The translations under genes were made by a program, and so were the position numbers. Shown one piece after another: positions 1 to 7,764 of a stretch of DNA of 64,000 bases. The DNA comes from Rhodocyclales bacterium. Its GTDB lineage: Bacteria > Pseudomonadota > Gammaproteobacteria > Burkholderiales > Rhodocyclaceae. The stretch covers positions 46,576 to 110,575 of the forward strand of contig JACRLX010000020.1 in the NCBI GenBank assembly GCA_016235165.1, written 5' to 3'. The notes under the pieces are model-generated. The model worked only from the letters and a program-made list of their open reading frames with translations, ran no database searches and was not told the DNA's origin. Every line of letters starts with the position of its first letter. Positions within the stretch are counted from its first letter, which is position 1.

Positions 1-178
1 GGGCGCGCATGGGTTCGTCCTGCACCAGCATTTCCAGCATGGCCAGTGACTGGGTGGCCGAGGCATACACCAGCGACACGCCCTTGACGTTCCAGCGACC
101 ACCGTAGAGGCGCGCTCCCTCACCAGAGAATGCGCTATCGGCGAACCGGGCGGTGACCAGTCGCCAGACCGTGAGCAT
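1..178 (-). CDS. RES-domain toxin, N-terminal part (cut by window edge)
   Basis: Only the first 59 codons are in the window; the gene runs off the left edge. The start codon overlaps the stop of the upstream antitoxin gene (ATGA). The visible protein begins MLTVWRLVTARFADSAFSGE and continues with an R-L-Y-GG-R-W-N block and a Y-A-S-x-T-x-SLA-x-LE-ML block. These are the conserved N-terminal elements of RES toxins, which in studied members consume NAD+ by phosphorolysis or hydrolysis. Pairing with a Xre/DUF2384 antitoxin directly upstream is the standard arrangement for this family. The catalytic C-terminal part is not visible, so activity cannot be judged. Confidence 0.82.
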   Translation of the reverse strand, partial: MLTVWRLVTARFADSAFSGEGARLYGGRWNVKGVSLVYASATQSLAMLEMLVQDEPMRA

Positions 179-633
179 CAGGCAAAGACGCCGTGCTCGA
201 TGCGGCCCAGGGTGTCCAGCACGCTTTCGGCACCGATGTCGGTATCCATCAGCGACAGCGGTGCCGCCCCCGACAGCGCGGCGTTCGGTGCCTTGAGCCA
301 ATCCAGCGCCGCATCCATGTCGCCGAACACCTCTTCGGAACGCTCGACCACACGGGCCAGTCGCACCAGCTTGGCGGACTCCTCGCTGCTGAGGATGCCT
401 TCGCGCTTGCGCCGCGCCAGCGTGCGCTCGGGGATACCCAGCGCGGCGGCCAACTCGCTCTGCGTGACCCCCAAGGCCCGGGTCAGCGCATCGACGGCGG
501 AAGAGGAGATACCCTGGCGGATGACGGCAACCCAATCCAGCGCGGTGCGCGGCTTGGCGCGCAGCACGCGGCCGCCGCCGAGCAGTGATTCGATTTGATT
601 TTTCCCCGGAACGCTTGCGGCGGCGGTGGTCAT
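178..633 (-). CDS. Xre/MbcA/ParS-type antitoxin
   Basis: 151 aa. Residues about 50-80 form a Xre-like helix-turn-helix (GVTQSELAAALGIPERTLARR), and the C-terminal half is the DUF2384 toxin-binding region (E-x-VFGDMDAALDWL followed by a short loop and the conserved LDT-x-GRIEHGVFA end). Such antitoxins neutralise RES toxins and usually repress their own operon. Translation is coupled to the toxin gene by a 4-base ATGA overlap. The stretch 634-767 upstream contains no recognisable gene and would hold the promoter; it also carries one copy of a dispersed repeat. Confidence 0.85.
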   Translation of the reverse strand: MTTAAASVPGKNQIESLLGGGRVLRAKPRTALDWVAVIRQGISSSAVDALTRALGVTQSELAAALGIPERTLARRKREGILSSEESAKLVRLARVVERSEEVFGDMDAALDWLKAPNAALSGAAPLSLMDTDIGAESVLDTLGRIEHGVFA

Positions 634-711
634 GGACTAACTCCTGGGCTGGCCATATGGCAGCCATTGTAGTCAAAATTGGCATGGCCCGCCAGCGCCG
701 TATCGCAACCG

Positions 712-735
712 CGCCGTATCTCCGGCGCCGACTTT
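712..735 (+). repeat. Dispersed 26-27 bp motif, copy A
   Basis: Reads CGCCGTATCTCC followed directly by GGCGCCGACTTTC. It matches the motif seen at 17221, 25623, 36493 and 52070 in spacers. It lies between the ThDP-enzyme stop codon and the antitoxin start. Function unknown. Confidence 0.5.
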
Positions 736-767
736 CACTCAGGCGATCACCGCGACACGCGGCGGAG

Positions 768-2426
768 TCACGGCGCAATTTTCCGCTTCAGAAACCTCGC
801 CACCGGCCGCGGCAGGCCTTCGAGCGAGCCGAGGATGTGCGGCAGCAGCTTGAGCTTGAGGCCGGCCAGCGAGGGCGGCACCATGGCCTCGATCAGGTGC
901 GGGCCGGAGCTGGCCAGCGCCTGCTCCAGTGCGCGGGTGAAGTCCTCGGCGGTCTCGGCGCGCACCGAGGGCACGCCCATGCCCTGCCCCAGTTGCGCGA
1001 AGTTCAGCACCGGGCCGTGCAGGTCGAGCTGGCTTTTTGCCTTCGGCCCCGCCTCCTCGGCGCCGACTCGGTTGAGTTCGACATTGAGCACCGAATACGA
1101 GGCATTGTTGAAAATGATGGCGATGACATTGAGCTTTTCGCGCGCCAGGGTCCATAGCGCCTGGATGGTGTACATCGACGCGCCGTCGCCGATAAGCGCC
1201 AGCACCGGGCGATCCGGGCAGGCGATGGCGGCGCCCACGGCATTGGGCAGGCCCTGGCCGATGGCGCCGCCGGTCAGGGTGATCAGGTCGTGGCGCGGCG
1301 CGCCGGCGGTGAACTTGCCCAGCATCAGCCCCGAGGTGATGGCCTCGTCGATGAGGATGGCATTATCGGGCAGCAGGTGGCCGACCGCCTTGCAGACCTT
1401 TTCGGCGCTGAGCTTCTTGCCGCGTGGCCGGCTGGGTCGGTCGGGCTTTGCGAGAGCCGGCGCCGAAGAGTCGGCGCTGACGGCACGGCAAAGCGCCTGC
1501 AAGCTGGCGGCCGCATCCTGCGCCGGACCGGCCAGCTCGTGCAGGGTGCAGGTTTCGGGCACCAGGTAGCTCTGCTTGCCGGGATAGGCGAAGAAGGACA
1601 CCGGCGCCTTGGCGTCGACCAGCACCAGGTGGTCGATGTCGCGCAGTTGCACGTTCGCCAGTTCGGCCAGATAGGCGATGCGCTCCACGGCCGGCAGGCC
1701 GGCGCCGCGTTCCAGGCGCGTGGGAAAGACCTCGCAGTGCAGCTTGGCGCCGGTCTTCGCCGCGATGCGCGCCGCGGCCAGCAGCGCCGGCTCGCGCAGC
1801 GCGCTGTGGCCGAGCAGGAAGGCCACGCGCTTGCCGGATTGCAGCACCGCCGCGAGCGTCGCGATCGTGGTTTCCTCGGCCACCGGAGCGGCGGCTACGG
1901 GGCGCGCCAGCTCGGGCACGCCGCCCTCGCCCCAGGAGACATCGGCGGGCAGGATCAGCGTGGCCACCTGGCCGGGCCGCGCGCGCGCCGCGGCGATGGC
2001 GTCGGCGGCGTCCTTGCACAGATCGGCGGTGGACTTCGAGGTCCGCAGGAAGCCGGGCGAGACATTGCGCGCCACGGTCTCGATGTCGGATTGCAGCTGC
2101 GCATCCAGGGGCACGTGGTAGGTGGCGTGGTCGCCGACGATGTTGATCACCGGCACCTTGCCCTTGCGCGCATTGTGCAGGTTGGCCAGGCCGTTGCCGA
2201 GGCCGCAGCCCAGGTGCAGCAGCGTGGCGGCCGGCTTGTCGGCCATGCGCGCGTAACCGTCGGCGGCGCCCGTGGCCACGCCCTCGAACAGGCACAGCAC
2301 GGCACGCAGCCGCGGCGCGGAATCCAGCGCGGCGACGAAATGCATCTCGCTGGTGCCGGGGTTGGTGAAGCAGACCTCGACCCCGGCATCGACCAGGGTG
2401 CGCACCAGCGCATGGGCTCCGTTCAT
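768..2426 (-). CDS. Thiamine-diphosphate-dependent acetolactate synthase/benzoylformate decarboxylase-like enzyme
   Basis: 552 aa. It has the three-domain layout of the ThDP decarboxylase/AHAS family: N-terminal pyrimidine-binding domain with the activating Glu in LFEGVATGAADGYAR (about residue 50), a central domain, and a C-terminal pyrophosphate-binding domain with GDG-x26-NN (GDGASMYTIQ ... IIFNNASYSVL). Substrate cannot be read from sequence; a 2-oxo acid is expected. Start chosen at ATG 2426, preceded by GAGAGGA at suitable spacing; an in-frame ATG at 2444 lacks this. It is the last gene of the hydrogenase cluster, about 50 bp after hybE, so it may share the transcript. It is not a known hydrogenase accessory factor. 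Confidence 0.78.
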   Translation of the reverse strand: MNGAHALVRTLVDAGVEVCFTNPGTSEMHFVAALDSAPRLRAVLCLFEGVATGAADGYARMADKPAATLLHLGCGLGNGLANLHNARKGKVPVINIVGDHATYHVPLDAQLQSDIETVARNVSPGFLRTSKSTADLCKDAADAIAAARARPGQVATLILPADVSWGEGGVPELARPVAAAPVAEETTIATLAAVLQSGKRVAFLLGHSALREPALLAAARIAAKTGAKLHCEVFPTRLERGAGLPAVERIAYLAELANVQLRDIDHLVLVDAKAPVSFFAYPGKQSYLVPETCTLHELAGPAQDAAASLQALCRAVSADSSAPALAKPDRPSRPRGKKLSAEKVCKAVGHLLPDNAILIDEAITSGLMLGKFTAGAPRHDLITLTGGAIGQGLPNAVGAAIACPDRPVLALIGDGASMYTIQALWTLAREKLNVIAIIFNNASYSVLNVELNRVGAEEAGPKAKSQLDLHGPVLNFAQLGQGMGVPSVRAETAEDFTRALEQALASSGPHLIEAMVPPSLAGLKLKLLPHILGSLEGLPRPVARFLKRKIAP

Positions 2427-2476
2427 CTGTGGTCCTCTCGACATGACGCCGCAATTCGCGGCGCTTGCCGGCAAGC

Positions 2477-2965
2477 TTACCCCAAGGCGAGGAAGCGGCG
2501 GCGCGAGAGCGAAGGCTCGTCGCGAAGAGTTTCTGCGGCCGGCTTGGCGGCCTGACCGGGTGCCGTCAGCAGCGCCTCCAGCGAGGCGCGCGCGGTCAGG
2601 CTGGCTTCGTGCTGGGTGGCAAAGCGGTCCATGGGCGAAAACAGCGGGCAACTCTGGTATTCGCCGAGCTCCGGCTCGCGGCTGCCGAGGAAGGCGAAAT
2701 CGCCGGCGGGAAAGCGCACGAAGCGGCGTTTGTTGTCGCCGGTAGCGACCCAGCCCTGCCCGCTGCCGGGCAGCAGCAGCAGGCTCATGCACCACGGCGT
2801 CACCACCACGCCCAGCCAGTGTCCCTGCCAGCGCTGGAAATCGACCGCCTCGACGCTCAGCGTGTGGTTGAGGATGGGCACATCGGCCATCTGTTCGCGC
2901 TGGATGCGGAAGAAGGCCGCTTCGACGGCGTCGGCGGGGTTTTCCGCCTGGAAGCGGACGTTCAT
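2477..2965 (-). CDS. hybE: [NiFe]-hydrogenase assembly chaperone HybE/HupJ family
   Basis: 162 aa. It begins MNVRFQAENPADAVEAAFFR and contains the family block VDFQRWQGHWLGVVVTPWCMSLLLLPG, followed by a W-V-A-x-G-x-x-(K)-R-x-x-x-FPAG-x-F-x-F segment. HybE/HupJ proteins assist maturation or Tat targeting of uptake hydrogenases. The start overlaps the hypC stop (ATGA at 2962-2965), indicating translational coupling. The last residues (SRRRFLALG) resemble nothing conserved. Family assignment is firm; the precise role in this organism is inferred. Confidence 0.85.
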   Translation of the reverse strand: MNVRFQAENPADAVEAAFFRIQREQMADVPILNHTLSVEAVDFQRWQGHWLGVVVTPWCMSLLLLPGSGQGWVATGDNKRRFVRFPAGDFAFLGSREPELGEYQSCPLFSPMDRFATQHEASLTARASLEALLTAPGQAAKPAAETLRDEPSLSRRRFLALG

Positions 2966-3216
2966 GCCGCCTCGCCCCAGGCGCGGGCATCGCCGCCCTG
3001 CGTCATCAGTTCGCCCATCAGTGCCAGGGCTTCCAGCGCGCGTTCGGCATCGACCTTCTCGAAGGCGAAGCCGCCGGCCTGGATCAACAGGTAGTCGCCG
3101 ACGGCGACCTCTTCGCCCATCAGCAGCAGGCTGACTTCGCGCACCTGGCCGAAACATTCGGTGACGGCCATGCCCTCGCGCAGGTCGATCACCCTCGAGG
3201 GCGCGGCGAGGCACAT
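2962..3216 (-). CDS. hypC: Hydrogenase maturation chaperone HypC/HupF
   Basis: 84 aa, normal size for HypC. The N-terminus MCLAAPSRVI carries the essential Cys2, which in known HypC proteins helps deliver the Fe(CN)2CO unit to the large-subunit precursor, together with HypD. It lies 1 base after hybD and overlaps hybE. This operon-embedded copy may be the HupF type dedicated to the uptake hydrogenase; the general hypABCDEF genes are not in the window. Confidence 0.92.
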   Translation of the reverse strand: MCLAAPSRVIDLREGMAVTECFGQVREVSLLLMGEEVAVGDYLLIQAGGFAFEKVDAERALEALALMGELMTQGGDARAWGEAA

Positions 3217-3217
3217 C

Positions 3218-3706
3218 TCAGGCGGCCTGCTTCATGGGCTGGACCGCATAGCCGCGCTGCGCCAGTTCATCGGCCGCCATGGCGGCGAGCACGGGAACCT
3301 TCTCCGCGATGGTCGGCGTCATTTCCAGGCCAAGTTCGAGCGAAATGAATTCGACGCCGAGTATCACGATTTCCCTGGGCAGGGTGCCCAGCAGTTCCAG
3401 GCTGGCCAGCACATCAGGCAGCGCGATCTGGTGCGGCGAGAGCTTGCTGCGGAAGAACACCGGGATCTCGTCGCCGCTGATTTTCACCAGCGTGCCCGGC
3501 GCGGCGCCGGTCTTGACCACGTCGAGCACGATCAGCAGGTCGAGGTCGGACAGGTCCTCGATCATCTCCATGCCCGAGGTGCCGCCGTCGATGGCCATCA
3601 CGTTCTGCGGCAGGAGCCAGCCGCGCTCCAGGGCCTCGACGGCGCGCACGCCGGCGGCCTCGTCGCTGAGGATGATGTTGCCGATGCCAAGGACGACGGC
3701 GCGCAT
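3218..3706 (-). CDS. hybD: Hydrogenase maturation protease (HyaD/HybD/HupD)
   Basis: 162 aa. This endopeptidase removes the C-terminal peptide of the hydrogenase large subunit after nickel insertion. Visible nickel-sensing residues of the family are the acidic residues in GIGNIILSDEAAGVRAVEAL, the Asp in AIDGGTSGME, and His in SKLSPHQIALPDVL. The start at ATG 3706 was preferred because GAGGG lies nine bases upstream; an in-frame ATG at 3721 overlaps that site and would add five residues. Its substrate is probably the HybC precursor encoded just upstream. Confidence 0.92.
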   Translation of the reverse strand: MRAVVLGIGNIILSDEAAGVRAVEALERGWLLPQNVMAIDGGTSGMEMIEDLSDLDLLIVLDVVKTGAAPGTLVKISGDEIPVFFRSKLSPHQIALPDVLASLELLGTLPREIVILGVEFISLELGLEMTPTIAEKVPVLAAMAADELAQRGYAVQPMKQAA

Positions 3707-3734
3707 ATGGAATACCCTCAAAATTGCTCTTGTT

Positions 3735-3804
3735 CGTCACCCCGGCGAAAGCCGGGGTCCAGCGCAGTCGATGGCACTGGATTCCGGCGTTCGCCGGAAT
3801 GACG
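3735..3804. repeat. 70-bp imperfect palindrome inside the hyb operon
   Basis: The spacer between hybC and hybD holds two nested inverted repeats. The left arm has CCCCGGCGAAAGCCGGGG followed by TCCAG; the right arm has CTGGA followed by TTCCGGCGTTCGCCGGAA, flanked by CGTCA and TGACG. Each arm can form its own hairpin, and the arms also pair with each other. This is the form of REP-like intergenic palindromes common in proteobacteria. In an operon transcript it could protect or separate the hybOABC and maturation segments. Confidence 0.75.
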
Positions 3805-3814
3805 ATGGTTGCGT

Positions 3815-5521
3815 TTATACGGCTTTTACCGAAATCGCGGTATTGCTTTCCTTGTCGGTCAAATGGATCGCGCAGGCGATGCAGGGGTCGAAGGAATGCA
3901 CGGTGCGCAGCACTTCCAGCGGCTTCTCGGCATCGGCGATCGGGGTGTTGAGCAGCGAGGCCTCGTAGGGGCCGGGCTCGTCCTTTTCGTTGCGCGGGCA
4001 GGCGTTCCAGGTCGAGGGCACGACGCACTGGTAGTTCTTGATCTTGCCGTTGTCGATCACCACCCAGTGCGACAGCGCGCCACGCGGCGCCTCGTGGAAG
4101 CCGACGCCCATCACCTCGTCCTTGGGGAAGACCGGCGCATTGAAGGTCTTGGTGTCGCCCTTGCCGATGTTCTCCACCAGCGTCGACCACTGCCCGGCCA
4201 GCATATCGACCTGCACGGCGGCGGACACGGCGCGCGCCGCGTGGCGGCCGATGGTGGAATGCATGGCATCCAGCCCGACCTTGGTCTTGGCCAGCGCCGA
4301 GACGGTGTCGAGCGCGGCGGTGGCGTATTTCTTGGTCGGCTCGTGGCCGGCGGCAAGCATGTTCAGCACGCGCGCCAGCGGACCGACCTGGGCCACCTTG
4401 CCGTAGAAGGTCGGCGACTTGAGCCAGGAATACTTGGCGTCGTCCTTGAAGTCGGTGTAGTTGGGCTTGGTCTCGCCCTTGTAGGGATGCAGAGCGCCGC
4501 CCTTGGAATAGTCGTACCAGGAATGCTTGACCGATTCCTCGACGCCCTTGGTGAAGTACTCGTCGCCGAACTTGCTGATCGGCTTGAATTTGGCGAGGTC
4601 GCCGCCCTCGATGAAGCCGCCGGGCATGGCGAACTTGGTGCCTTTGGTATCCATCGGGATGTCGGGCACGGCCAGGTAGTTGGTAACGCCCTTGCCGATG
4701 GCGGTCCAGTCGGCGTAGAAGGCGCCGACCGCGGCGACGTCGATCAGGTAGACGTTCTTGACGAAGTCGGACAGCTCGTCGATGTAGCCCTTGATCGCCA
4801 TCAGGCGCTCGACCGTCAGCACCGCCTGCGAGTCGGTGGCGATCGGGTTGGCGACGCCGCCCACGGCCACGTTCTGGATGTGCGGGGTCTTGGCGCCCAG
4901 TATCGAGACGATCTTGTTGGCCTTGCGCTGCACTTCCAGCGCCTGCAGGTAGTGGGCCACGGCCATCAGGTTGACCTCGGGCGAGAGCTTCATCGCCGGG
5001 TGGCCCCAGTAGCCGTTGGTGAAAATACCGAGCTGCCCGCCATTGACGAAATGCTTGAGCCGCTCATGCACGCGGCGCATCTCGTGCTTGCCGTTGAGAT
5101 GCCAGGACGAGAGGCTCTCGCCCAGCGCCGCCGCCTTGTCCGGATCGGCCTTCAGGGCGGACGTGACATCGACCCAGTCGAGCGCCGAGAGGTGGTAGAA
5201 GTGCACGATCTGGTCATGCACGGCATGGGCGAGGATGATCAGGTTGCGGATGTACTGGGCGTTGAGCGGCACTTCCATCTGCAGGGCATTCTCGACGGCG
5301 CGCACCGAGGTGATGGCATGCACCGTGGTGCACACGCCGCAGATGCGCTGGGTGATGGCCCAGGCGTCGCGCGGATCGCGGCCGAGCAGGATGAGTTCGA
5401 CGCCGCGCCACATCTGGCCCGAGGACCAGGCCTTCTTGACGCGACCGCCGTCGACATCGACGTCGATGCGCAGGTGGCCTTCGATGCGGGTGATGGGATC
5501 AATCGTTACGCGCTTGGACAT
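3815..5521 (-). CDS. hybC: [NiFe]-hydrogenase large subunit, membrane-bound uptake type
   Basis: 568 aa. It carries the NiFe active site that splits H2. The N-terminal L1 motif RICGVCTTVH places nickel ligands at Cys61 and Cys64; the C-terminal L2 motif DPCIACAIH places Cys547 and Cys550. Fifteen residues (starting LTDKES) follow the last His and are the expected protease-removed extension. MSKRVTIDPITRIEGH is the typical N-terminus. The HybOABC gene set points to a group 1 Hyb-type enzyme feeding electrons to the quinone pool. Start ATG 5521 lies 13 bp after hybB and has GGGAG upstream. Confidence 0.96.
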   Translation of the reverse strand: MSKRVTIDPITRIEGHLRIDVDVDGGRVKKAWSSGQMWRGVELILLGRDPRDAWAITQRICGVCTTVHAITSVRAVENALQMEVPLNAQYIRNLIILAHAVHDQIVHFYHLSALDWVDVTSALKADPDKAAALGESLSSWHLNGKHEMRRVHERLKHFVNGGQLGIFTNGYWGHPAMKLSPEVNLMAVAHYLQALEVQRKANKIVSILGAKTPHIQNVAVGGVANPIATDSQAVLTVERLMAIKGYIDELSDFVKNVYLIDVAAVGAFYADWTAIGKGVTNYLAVPDIPMDTKGTKFAMPGGFIEGGDLAKFKPISKFGDEYFTKGVEESVKHSWYDYSKGGALHPYKGETKPNYTDFKDDAKYSWLKSPTFYGKVAQVGPLARVLNMLAAGHEPTKKYATAALDTVSALAKTKVGLDAMHSTIGRHAARAVSAAVQVDMLAGQWSTLVENIGKGDTKTFNAPVFPKDEVMGVGFHEAPRGALSHWVVIDNGKIKNYQCVVPSTWNACPRNEKDEPGPYEASLLNTPIADAEKPLEVLRTVHSFDPCIACAIHLTDKESNTAISVKAV

Positions 5522-5534
5522 TCTTGTATCTCCC

Positions 5535-6707
5535 TTAATGAGCCGCCTGCACGTCTTCCCTCGGTAGCACGGGGAAACGGCGGGTGATGACGATGTAACC
5601 GAGAACCTCGATCGCAAACATGCCGGCAGTGACCAGCACCTCGGCCAGGGTCGGGAAGTAGCTGAAGCCGCCGGCATCGCCGACGTTGGTTTCGTAACCG
5701 ATCAGGAAACCGTTGAGGCGCAGCATCGCGCCGCCCAGCATCAGCAGCAGGCCGGCGAGGAACAGCCGCGCCGGATTGCGGCGATTGCCCTCGGCACCGA
5801 TCAGGATCAGCGGCGCGGCCATGCTCAGCATCTCGATCCAGAAACACAGCGCCTCGACCGAGGGCACGAAGGCCTTGGGAAGTGCCCCGCGCACCAGCAG
5901 GTCGCCGACGCGTACCACCAGATACACGGCAAGGAAGCCGAGCATGATCTTCGCCAATGGCGTCAGCATGTGGGTTTCGATCTTGCGCCGATAGGCGGTC
6001 GAGGTCAGGCAGGATTCGAACAGCACCACCGCATAGCCCATGGTGATCGCCGTCAGCAGGTAAAGCAGTGGCTGCAACGGCGTCTGCCACAACGGATGGA
6101 TCTGCACCCCGAGCACCACCAGCAGCGTACCCAGCGAGGACTGGTGCATCATCGGCAGCACCGTACCCAGGGCGATGACGAAGAACATCGCCTTGCCTAC
6201 CTTGCGTCGCGCATCGTCCTTGCCGAGCTTTTCCAGCACCACCGGCGAGAACTCGATCCACATCACGATCACGTACAGCGTGATGCAGACCGCGACCTCG
6301 AACATCACCGAATTCGGGTTGATCGAGCCTGGCCAGAACATGTTCCACACGTTCCACCAGCGGCCGAGGTCGAAGATCACGCCGGCGGCGGCCAGGGTGT
6401 AGCCGAACAGGCTGGCCAGCAGGGCCGGCCGCACCAGCGGGTGGTATTCGCCGCGGTTGAAGATGTAAACCAGCATCGCCACCGAAAAGCCGCCGCAGGC
6501 GAAGGCCGAGCCGATCACCACGTCGACCACCACCCAGATGCCCCAGGGATAGCCGTCGTTGAGGCCGGTCACGGCACCGAGGCCGAACAGGAAGCGCACC
6601 ACCAGGATCGCCGCCATCAGCGCGATCAGCACCCCGCAGGTCAGCGTGACGGCATTGACCAGGCTGCCGCCGACGGCTGCCGGACTTGCATGATGATTGT
6701 TGGCCAT
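5535..6707 (-). CDS. hybB: Hydrogenase membrane subunit HybB (NrfD/PsrC family)
   Basis: 390 aa and strongly hydrophobic, with about nine to ten membrane segments. It has the NrfD-family stretch DGYPWGIWVVVDVVIGSAFACGG near the N-terminus and a conserved SSLGTLLVV block. Members exchange electrons with quinone without haem. It links the HybA iron-sulfur protein to the membrane quinone pool. The ATG at 6707 fits the upstream GGGAGG better than the GTG at 6713 that overlaps the hybA stop; either may be used. Confidence 0.93.
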   Translation of the reverse strand: MANNHHASPAAVGGSLVNAVTLTCGVLIALMAAILVVRFLFGLGAVTGLNDGYPWGIWVVVDVVIGSAFACGGFSVAMLVYIFNRGEYHPLVRPALLASLFGYTLAAAGVIFDLGRWWNVWNMFWPGSINPNSVMFEVAVCITLYVIVMWIEFSPVVLEKLGKDDARRKVGKAMFFVIALGTVLPMMHQSSLGTLLVVLGVQIHPLWQTPLQPLLYLLTAITMGYAVVLFESCLTSTAYRRKIETHMLTPLAKIMLGFLAVYLVVRVGDLLVRGALPKAFVPSVEALCFWIEMLSMAAPLILIGAEGNRRNPARLFLAGLLLMLGGAMLRLNGFLIGYETNVGDAGGFSYFPTLAEVLVTAGMFAIEVLGYIVITRRFPVLPREDVQAAH

Positions 6708-6709
6708 GG

Positions 6710-7762
6710 TCACTTGCCTCCCTGATCGGACGATTCCTCGTCCTTGACGTTGCGCTTGGCGACATAAGTCATCGCGCCGAGCACGGCAAAGGGCATGATG
6801 AGGTTGCCGTACAGCGTATGCTGGATGGTTTCCGACAGGGCGGCGGCGGCGTCGGGCGGCAGGTCGGGCATGCCGAGCTTCTGGAAATTTACCGCCGAAA
6901 GCTTGAGCACCTGGGTGCCGCCGTATTCCTTTTCGCCATACACGTGCTGCAGGTAGTTGCCGGCCACCGCTTCATAGGTCTGGTCCGGCTCATTGCGCCA
7001 GCCATGGCGGTTCATCGCCCCCTTGCCCTCGGGCTTGCCGGACAGCATCCTGACCTGCGCCGGGCGCAGGTGCCCGCGCGGCACCTTCATCGGCTGGCCC
7101 GGCTTGTGGGCCAGGCGGCGCTTGGCTTCGGCCAGCAGGTCCTCGGTGCGGCCGAACAGCGTCGCCCCGGTCGGGCAGACCTCGGCACAGGCCGAGTAGT
7201 GGCCGTCCTTGTGGCGATGGCGGCACAACTCGCACTTTCCGATGCGGCCGGTGGGCGAGTCGTACTGGTACTTGGGGATGCCGAAGGGACAGGCGGCGAC
7301 GCAGTAGCGGCAGCCGATGCACTTGTCCGGGTTGTAGCCGACCACGCCGGTTTCCGGATCCTTGGTCATCGCCGAGACCGGACAGGCCGAAACGCAGGAC
7401 GGGTCGCCGCAATGCATGCAGGAGGTCTTCATGAAGGCGAAGCCGTTGACCTCCTGATCCTTGGCATCCATGGTGCCGTTGCGGTACATCTTGATCAGGT
7501 TGAAGGTATGGCCCGAGGTGTCGAGCGGTGTGTCCCACAGGTGATCGAGCGTGGAAAACTCGGCCGGGTTGTCGTTGGCCGTCTTGCAGGCGGCAACACA
7601 GGCCTTGCAGCCGACGCAGAGCGTCGAGTCGTAAAGCAGGCCCATCGCCTCGGGCGGACGGGGACGGGTTTCGCGCGCCGCAGCGGGAGCGGAAGCGACA
7701 CACGCCGTCGCCGCCGCACCGCCTGCCAGCACGCCCTTGAGGAAGTCGCGCCGGGTGCCCAT
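6710..7762 (-). CDS. hybA: Hydrogenase iron-sulfur subunit HybA, Tat-exported
   Basis: 350 aa. The N-terminus TRRDFLKGVLAGGAAATA is a twin-arginine signal peptide. Four ferredoxin-type cysteine clusters follow: CVGCKACVAAC, CMHCGDPSCVSACP, CIGCRYCVAACP and CELCRHRHKDGHYSACAEVCP, enough for four [4Fe-4S] centres. A hydrophobic segment near the C-terminus (NLIMPFAVLGAMTYVA) should anchor it in the membrane. It passes electrons from HybO to HybB. It lies two bases after hybO and abuts hybB, consistent with one operon. Confidence 0.95.
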   Translation of the reverse strand: MGTRRDFLKGVLAGGAAATACVASAPAAARETRPRPPEAMGLLYDSTLCVGCKACVAACKTANDNPAEFSTLDHLWDTPLDTSGHTFNLIKMYRNGTMDAKDQEVNGFAFMKTSCMHCGDPSCVSACPVSAMTKDPETGVVGYNPDKCIGCRYCVAACPFGIPKYQYDSPTGRIGKCELCRHRHKDGHYSACAEVCPTGATLFGRTEDLLAEAKRRLAHKPGQPMKVPRGHLRPAQVRMLSGKPEGKGAMNRHGWRNEPDQTYEAVAGNYLQHVYGEKEYGGTQVLKLSAVNFQKLGMPDLPPDAAAALSETIQHTLYGNLIMPFAVLGAMTYVAKRNVKDEESSDQGGK

Positions 7763-7764
7763 GA

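Noticed and set aside
768..2990. 740-residue single frame joining HybE-region and ThDP enzyme
   Set aside because: The first 190 codons are the wrong frame of hybE; the real enzyme begins at 2426 after a ribosome site.
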